NCBI RefSeq assembly: GCF_036417845.1
Contig: NC_089981.1
Span: forward strand, 63,515,268-63,579,267
Length of the DNA stretch: 64,000 nucleotides
Reading direction: 5' to 3'
Source of the DNA: Apteryx mantelli
Taxonomy: Eukaryota; Chordata; Aves; Apterygiformes; Apterygidae
Shown here piece after piece: positions 58,761 through 64,000 of the stretch. The notes beneath the pieces are model-generated. The model searched no databases. It saw only the letters and a program-made list of their open reading frames with translations, and was not told the DNA's origin. Every line of letters starts with the position of its first letter. Position 1 is the first letter of the stretch. A program made the position numbers and the translations under genes.

Positions 58761-61084
58761 AATTACTATGAACCATTGCTATGTTTCCTAAGAAACTCTG
58801 GTTTCCCTTCTCACCTGGGGAGCATGCTCTGTAAACATCCAGGGAGCTATCTCATCCTCCTTCCTTCTTTTGTACGGTATTTATAACAATCTCCATAACT
58901 GGTAAGATGATGAGGTGTTGTGTGTGTGACACTCATCAGTGTTGTCTCACTTCTCTGTGCACCTCTGGTGTCCATCTATATTTATAGGGTATCTCTTCTA
59001 AGCTCTTTAGAACAGAAATCCCTTGTCCTCTACTTGTACACCATGTAACAGAAGGTACCTGATCAAAAATCAGCAGCTTCCAGGCATTGTAATAATGAGT
59101 CAAGATGTGCGTCAGCATAACTAGAGTAACTATTTTATTTTAAAATACTTGTCAATCTAGCATCCTGTCTGTTTTCTTCTCTTTATGTTGGTACTTTGTT
59201 GGACACACAGGTTATTCTGCTTTGGCATTGCATGTCCTAACAGCAGATCTGTATGGAATAAATTTTGCGAAGAATTTCGTGAAGGTTTTTGATACCATAG
59301 ACGCAGTTTTCTGCAAGAATATCCAAGGCTTTTCACTGTTTCCTTAAGAAGCAGTTCTAGGAAATACTGCAAAAAGATGCATCTGGTATTTGGGACCAGG
59401 TTCAGCACCTGTTACCTTTTGGCACCTAGCCAGAATGTCCTAGTTAGGAATATAATTACTCTAAGCTGTTTGTGAAGTCAGATCTTAATTAGTTGAACTG
59501 CTGTTTTGGAGGCCTGTGTCTCTTTCTGAAGATTTATATGAGGTTCTCAACTTAGGCACCTCGGTCAGGAACCTGAATTTAGTTGGGATGGATCGGTCTT
59601 GGATCTGAAACACAGTTCATGAAAGTAAAATAGGATTTCCTTATTTCATAACATTCATGTTCCCTCAATCTTGGAACTTGACAAAGAAAGGTATATTTAC
59701 CTTTTCACTGATGGGGGAGCCTGAGGGATGGAGAAGTCCCATAGTAGGTGAGTGATTGTGTCAGGAATAGAAACCAGGTTTCCATTTGTGGGCTGGTATG
59801 CTGTCTGCTGGAACATACTGCCAGTTTAACCAACCAATTGCATCCATCAAATAAAACTTTAAGTAACACAACTCTGTTGTATTTGAGGTAATACTTTCTG
59901 ACACCAAAATAATAGTTATGAACAGTATTATCTTAAACAGAACAGGAATTACTTAAAGTTCAAATGTGGCAGCAATTAGTCACAGCCTGGCCGTTTCTTC
60001 TGTTATAAAATATTGGATGGGAGAGAGTGGAGTAAAATTTGTACTCAGGACCTTAACTTTCTATATAAATTGAATGTGCTTGGCAGGACATAATGTCTTT
60101 AAATGTTTTATGTCTTGCATATAAATAGCAAAATCTTTTTTTGAAGAATTTGTAAAATAATTGTAATTCGCTGTTAGTTAAGTTTGAGAAAGTTAACAAA
60201 TTAAGTATGGTCTTCATATGCATTTGTAATCAAAGTATTAGTTAAACTACACTAGTGTAGTTTTCTTCCTTAACAAAGGCTTGTCATTTTGGTGGGTTTG
60301 AAAACCAAATAGTTGGTATGAGTTAAGATAAAAGGTGGTGACACAAGTATCTGTACTTGGGCCACCTTCACTTAATAGCTCTTTATAGTTGGACTGATAG
60401 CAATAGTTATGCTAAGTTTTTCTGATGCTCTACATACTGATTTTTATAGGATTTTGGTGCTTCTAAAGTAAAAATTTTCTGTCAGCAGAATTCTCGTGAC
60501 AAATCTGTGTGGACTTTACAGAGAATTAGTTAAATGAAGTAATCAGAGTTTGTGTGCAGTTGGCGAAGGCTCTGGCCATGTTTATTCCTATTTTGCATGT
60601 ACCCCTCAAGCATCCTGAGCTCCTGGGGTGGTCCAGAACACCTGTGTAGAGCCACAGTCCCTGGCATCACGAAGCTGTGGGGATTGCTCTTTACTTAAAT
60701 GTCTTCAGGCTTGAGTGAAGCTCTAACACTCAACAAACTTGTGCCGTTTCCCACCTCCTCTTCTGCTTGACTTTAATAGTTGTGCTTTACAACCCGTATT
60801 TCTGAACAAGGTTTCATAGTCTTTTCCCAGGAAGGAAGTCTCATTTTCTGTCTTGTAACTTCAGATATTATGTGGTCACTTAAGGCAGTCTTTTGGTAGG
60901 AATAATTTCCAAACAGTCTAAAATACACCATTCGCTTCTAGACAGTTCTTATAAATCAAGAGATTTCTGTATGAGAATGTGAAAAAAATTGACCTCTTTG
61001 GTTTTAAAAGGTGACACTGTTGTTATTTTACATCTCTACAACTGAAATTGAAAATTCCTATTGACTCTCAACCATGAAAAGAAT

Positions 61085-61505
61085 AAGAGAGGGTTTATTC
61101 AGAAAAAAATTAATGGAAGGCAATCAGATTAAAACTAGTGGAAAAGAATGCTTTTTATACAATGAATAATTTGATGTGGAACTTCCTGCCACACTGTTTA
61201 TTGTTTTGTTTTGTTTTGTTTGACCAAGTACTTAGGAGCTATTGAAAAAGAATCAGACAATTATAAGGATGATGAGAACATTTCTAGCTATACCAGAATA
61301 AAATATAAAATAAAGTATGAAATGTCAACCGCCTCAGGATATAAATCAAGCACTTAGGAAGAGCAGGAATCTTTCGGGGCAGATTATTCCATATGTCTTC
61401 ATAATGGGGTTCCTTGCATTTTTCTGTGATACTTCGCATATTGGGTACAGTCAGACAGGATACCTAACTGGGTGGATCTCTGCTCTGCTCTATCAATTCC
61501 TATGT
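61085..61505 (+). mobile_element. Ancient CR1/L3-like LINE 3' fragment
   Basis: Contains GGAACTTCCTGCCACACTG, GACAATTATAAGGATGATGAG, CCTCAGGATATAAATCAAGC, GGCAGATTATTCCATATG and the terminal AATTCCTATGTTC in the order of the old amniote element. It is interrupted by a (GTTTT)n run at 61199-61220. Confidence 0.7.
61199..61220 (+). repeat. (GTTTT)n simple repeat
   Basis: Four successive TTGTT-type pentamers inside the LINE fragment. Confidence 0.8.
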
Positions 61506-62269
61506 TCATTTATAATTTTCATGTGTACAGATGTGACTGATTATTGTTTAATAGAAAACATTTCTCCAATATACAGTATTACTGTTTTCTTGGGACTGGT
61601 CTTAGATCCTGTCTGTTGGTAGGATTTTATATACAAGATTTTAATATGTGATAAAGGATGTAAATTCAGATCATGCTTTGAGTAACATCTCTAGGGAGAA
61701 CATTATTATTAAACCTTTTTGAGGAGGTCCCCAGCGGCAGCTCTATCGAGCAGGTGGCTTGTGTGGCACAAGCACATAGGGAGTCAGGAGCCTGTGTCTT
61801 ATCAGAGCATATAATCTAAAAATCACTCAGCCTGCTTCTCTCTCCTGGGGAGATGACGACGACAGTGGACTCCTATGCTAAAAACTAATTGTTACTTGTA
61901 GTAGACGTCATTCAACACAAATCCCAGCAGAAAAAGGCTGGGTGATGGATGTTTCTGGGTAACAGGCCAAGCTGTCATTTGGTTTTCAACAGATAGTTTT
62001 CTGTGTTGCCTCAATATTTTCATGCCTAGTACCTGGCTTACTTGAAAATAGAGATCATATTAAATTAAAAAAAAATATTACAATTTCTGTTTACTAATGT
62101 ATATATGTAAAACTTGGAGGCAGAAACAGCACCTCCCCCCTCTCAGGGCATATAATATACTGTCTCTTGACTATGGTGCCCAGGTTTCCTGGCTGGAACA
62201 GTAAGCAAAGCAGTTTCTGGGTGGAGGGGTTAGAGGCTAGGAAACAAAGTTGAGCGGGGTTATAGCAAG

Positions 62270-62883
62270 CAGGTAATGTTTGGGAAAAGAATGCAGGATT
62301 GCATATACATCCTGGGCTGTATTGACAGGAGCATAGCCAGTAGATTGAGGGAAGCAATTGTCCCCCTCTACTCAGCACTTGTTAGACTGTATCTGGAATA
62401 CTGCATCCAGTGGTGTCCTACCTGTCCCAGTATGAGAAAGACATTGATAAACTGGAATGAGTTCAGTGGAGGGCCACAAAGATGGCCAGGGGGCTGAAGC
62501 AATTGCCCTGTGAGGTTAGATGAGGGAACTGAACTTGTTCAGCCTGGAGAAGAGGTGACTTTGTGGGGACCTGATAGCAGCCTGCTAGTACCTGTGAGGA
62601 GGTTAATGAGAAGACGGTCAGACTCTTCACCAGGCTGCATGACAGGAGGACAAGAGACAATGGGCATAAATTGAAACAAGAATGGCTGGATACAAGGACA
62701 TATGTTTTCACCATGGGAACAGTCAAATATTAGAAGGATTGCTAAGAGAGAATGCACAGTCTCCATCCTTGGAGGTATTTTAAGAGTGGCTAAAGCCCTG
62801 AGCAGCCTGGTCTGTTTTGAGCAGGAGGTTGACAGGAGACCTCCCAAGGTCTTTCAAACCTGAATCATTCTTTGATTCTGTAT
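62270..62883 (+). mobile_element. CR1 LINE 3' fragment
   Basis: About 600 bases in CR1 order: GCATAGCCAGTAGATTGAGG, CCCCCTCTACTCAGCACTTG, CAGTGGAGGGCCACAAAGATG, CAGCCTGGAGAAGAGG, CACCAGGCTGCATGACAGG and TTGATTCTGTAT at the end. Diverged, no intact frame. Confidence 0.92.
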
Positions 62884-63539
62884 AATTTTCCTCATATGAT
62901 ATTGTGTTGCATACCTCTTTCATTTGATTCATTCTCTTTTCATAGATTAAACTTTCTTCAGTGTTTTCTTTATGTCCTCCTCTTTTATTTATTTATACCT
63001 CTTCTACTCCCCTCTCCCTTTACCATCTCCACATATGTCTCTTCGCCTCATCATCACTACATCTCTGGAGTCTTCTGGGTTCTTCTGGCTTTTGAAGCTT
63101 CTTCAATACCCCTCAATACCCCTCAAACCTCTCAGAGCAATCTTTCTGGTCAGGAAAGCTATGGAGTCTCTTCATGGCTATCACCACTTTTCTTCTGCTT
63201 TATTTTTCTGAGCCATCTTCTAGGTGGTCTGCCCTTTGCTGTGCTGTGGTCCCTCAGTTCTTCGTTTTCAGTAATGGATGAAAACGACTGGTCTGCTCAA
63301 AAAATAACTATGGTACTGGTATTCAACTCTCATTAGAGGAGAAAGTAATGGTAGATTTGGTGTTAGACCAGTGGAGACCAATGGCATGTATGTGTTGTAA
63401 ATAAACAGATGAAGAGATTTTTGGAAGTAAAAGAGTACCAAAGGTAACAGGGCTGCTCTTGATTCTGTAGCATAAAAAGAGGGTTTTTTTAGGAGAGGCA
63501 GTTAATTAGTATGCTCTAGGTTTTATTTTTGGGTGCATC

Positions 63540-63700
63540 TTTTACATTTGCATGGAAATCTGGCCTTACCCCAGTTGCATCTGAGCCCATTTAGAGCTAA
63601 ATAGTAATAATTGTAGCAGAGCCCGCGTGTTTATATTTTAATATCCAAATAGCCCTGAGTGGTATCGCATTCTGTTATCAAGTAGGTCAGATTTTTCCCT
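63540..63700. promoter_or_regulatory. Candidate regulatory element with octamer site
   Basis: ACATTTGCATGGAAATC contains a perfect POU octamer ATTTGCAT, followed by AGTAATAATTG and TTTTAATATCC homeodomain-type cores in repeat-free sequence. Function is inferred from motif content only. Confidence 0.22.
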
Positions 63701-64000
63701 GTTTTTGACTCTTCCAAATGTACATCTTTTTTTCACTATTCACTTGGACTTGACTTAGTGTTTGGATGCTGTGAAAGCCGTAACATTGCTGAATTAGTGT
63801 ATTTCCTCAGATGTCTTGCCACAAGCCTGGAGTTGGTATAGGTAGTTTTGAATTCCCTGAACCCTGTTCTGGACCTCCAAATATTCCTCAGCTGAGGGTA
63901 TTGTTGACAAGAGAAGAGGATCATGGTGAGCAGCAGGCGTGATACTTGGCATTGGAATGACTGAAAAGAAGCTGGTCTCAGTCAAGCAGTGAATAGACAG

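Larger units (their letters stand above)
31475..64000 (+). other. LIN52 intron 5 and possibly beyond, non-coding
   Basis: More than 32 kb without a convincing protein-coding exon apart from one candidate at 33207. In human the last LIN52 intron is also very long, so this is most likely one intron. It holds CR1, MIR-like and older repeats, simple repeats, one complex duplication and candidate conserved elements, each listed separately. Open frames up to 229 codons occur but resemble no protein I recognise. Confidence 0.7.

Noticed and set aside
62872-63336. 154-codon hydrophobic open frame
   Set aside because: Pyrimidine-rich sequence naturally codes Phe/Leu/Ser; no start context, splice signals or family similarity.
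1-64000. A novel prokaryote-like defence, metabolic or toxin system
   Set aside because: The window is vertebrate, with intron-split single genes and interspersed repeats; no gene cluster of that type is present.

Overview
This is a eukaryotic, almost certainly avian, genomic window. It carries CR1 retrotransposons with the ATTCTGTG-type 3' tail typical of birds, small introns, two strong CpG islands, and the amniote gene order (ENTPD5)-BBOF1-ALDH6A1-LIN52 known from human 14q24. I cannot name the species. No sequence looks prokaryotic, and I saw no CRISPR array, operon, tRNA or rRNA gene.

Layout. 1-2470: AT-rich non-coding sequence, probably the first intron of a leftward gene (ENTPD5 by synteny; none of its coding exons is seen). 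2480-3500: CpG island with a divergent promoter. 3041-15191 (+): BBOF1, ten coding exons, 528 codons plus stop, with a perfect RFX X-box just upstream of the ATG. Its introns hold CR1 copies and a solo LTR with matching flanking direct repeats. 15192-17199: convergent 3' UTRs of BBOF1 and ALDH6A1. 17200-28892 (-): ALDH6A1, twelve coding exons, 542 codons plus stop, all reconstructed with consistent splice phases. 28270-29620: CpG island shared head to head by ALDH6A1 and LIN52, whose start codons are 438 bases apart, with four CCAAT boxes, two CACGTG E-boxes and a YY1-type site over the LIN52 ATG. 29331-31474 (+): LIN52 coding exons 1-5 (94 codons plus one base). 31475-64000: what appears to be one very long LIN52 intron. 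It contains CR1, MIR-like and other old repeats, a striking A-B-inverted A-B duplication at 36.2-36.75 kb, a possible alternative LIN52 terminal exon at 33.2 kb, and several homeodomain-site-rich stretches that could be regulatory elements.

The genes do not form one pathway. BBOF1 is a coiled-coil basal-body/axonemal protein of ciliated cells. ALDH6A1 is the mitochondrial CoA-dependent (methyl)malonate-semialdehyde dehydrogenase of valine and pyrimidine catabolism. LIN52 is the subunit of the DREAM/MuvB cell-cycle complex that docks on p107/p130. They are neighbours through promoter sharing (ALDH6A1/LIN52) and convergent ends (BBOF1/ALDH6A1). I found no convincing new multi-gene system; the best unexplained signals are the inverted/direct duplication, the alternative LIN52 exon and the promoter motif arrangements.
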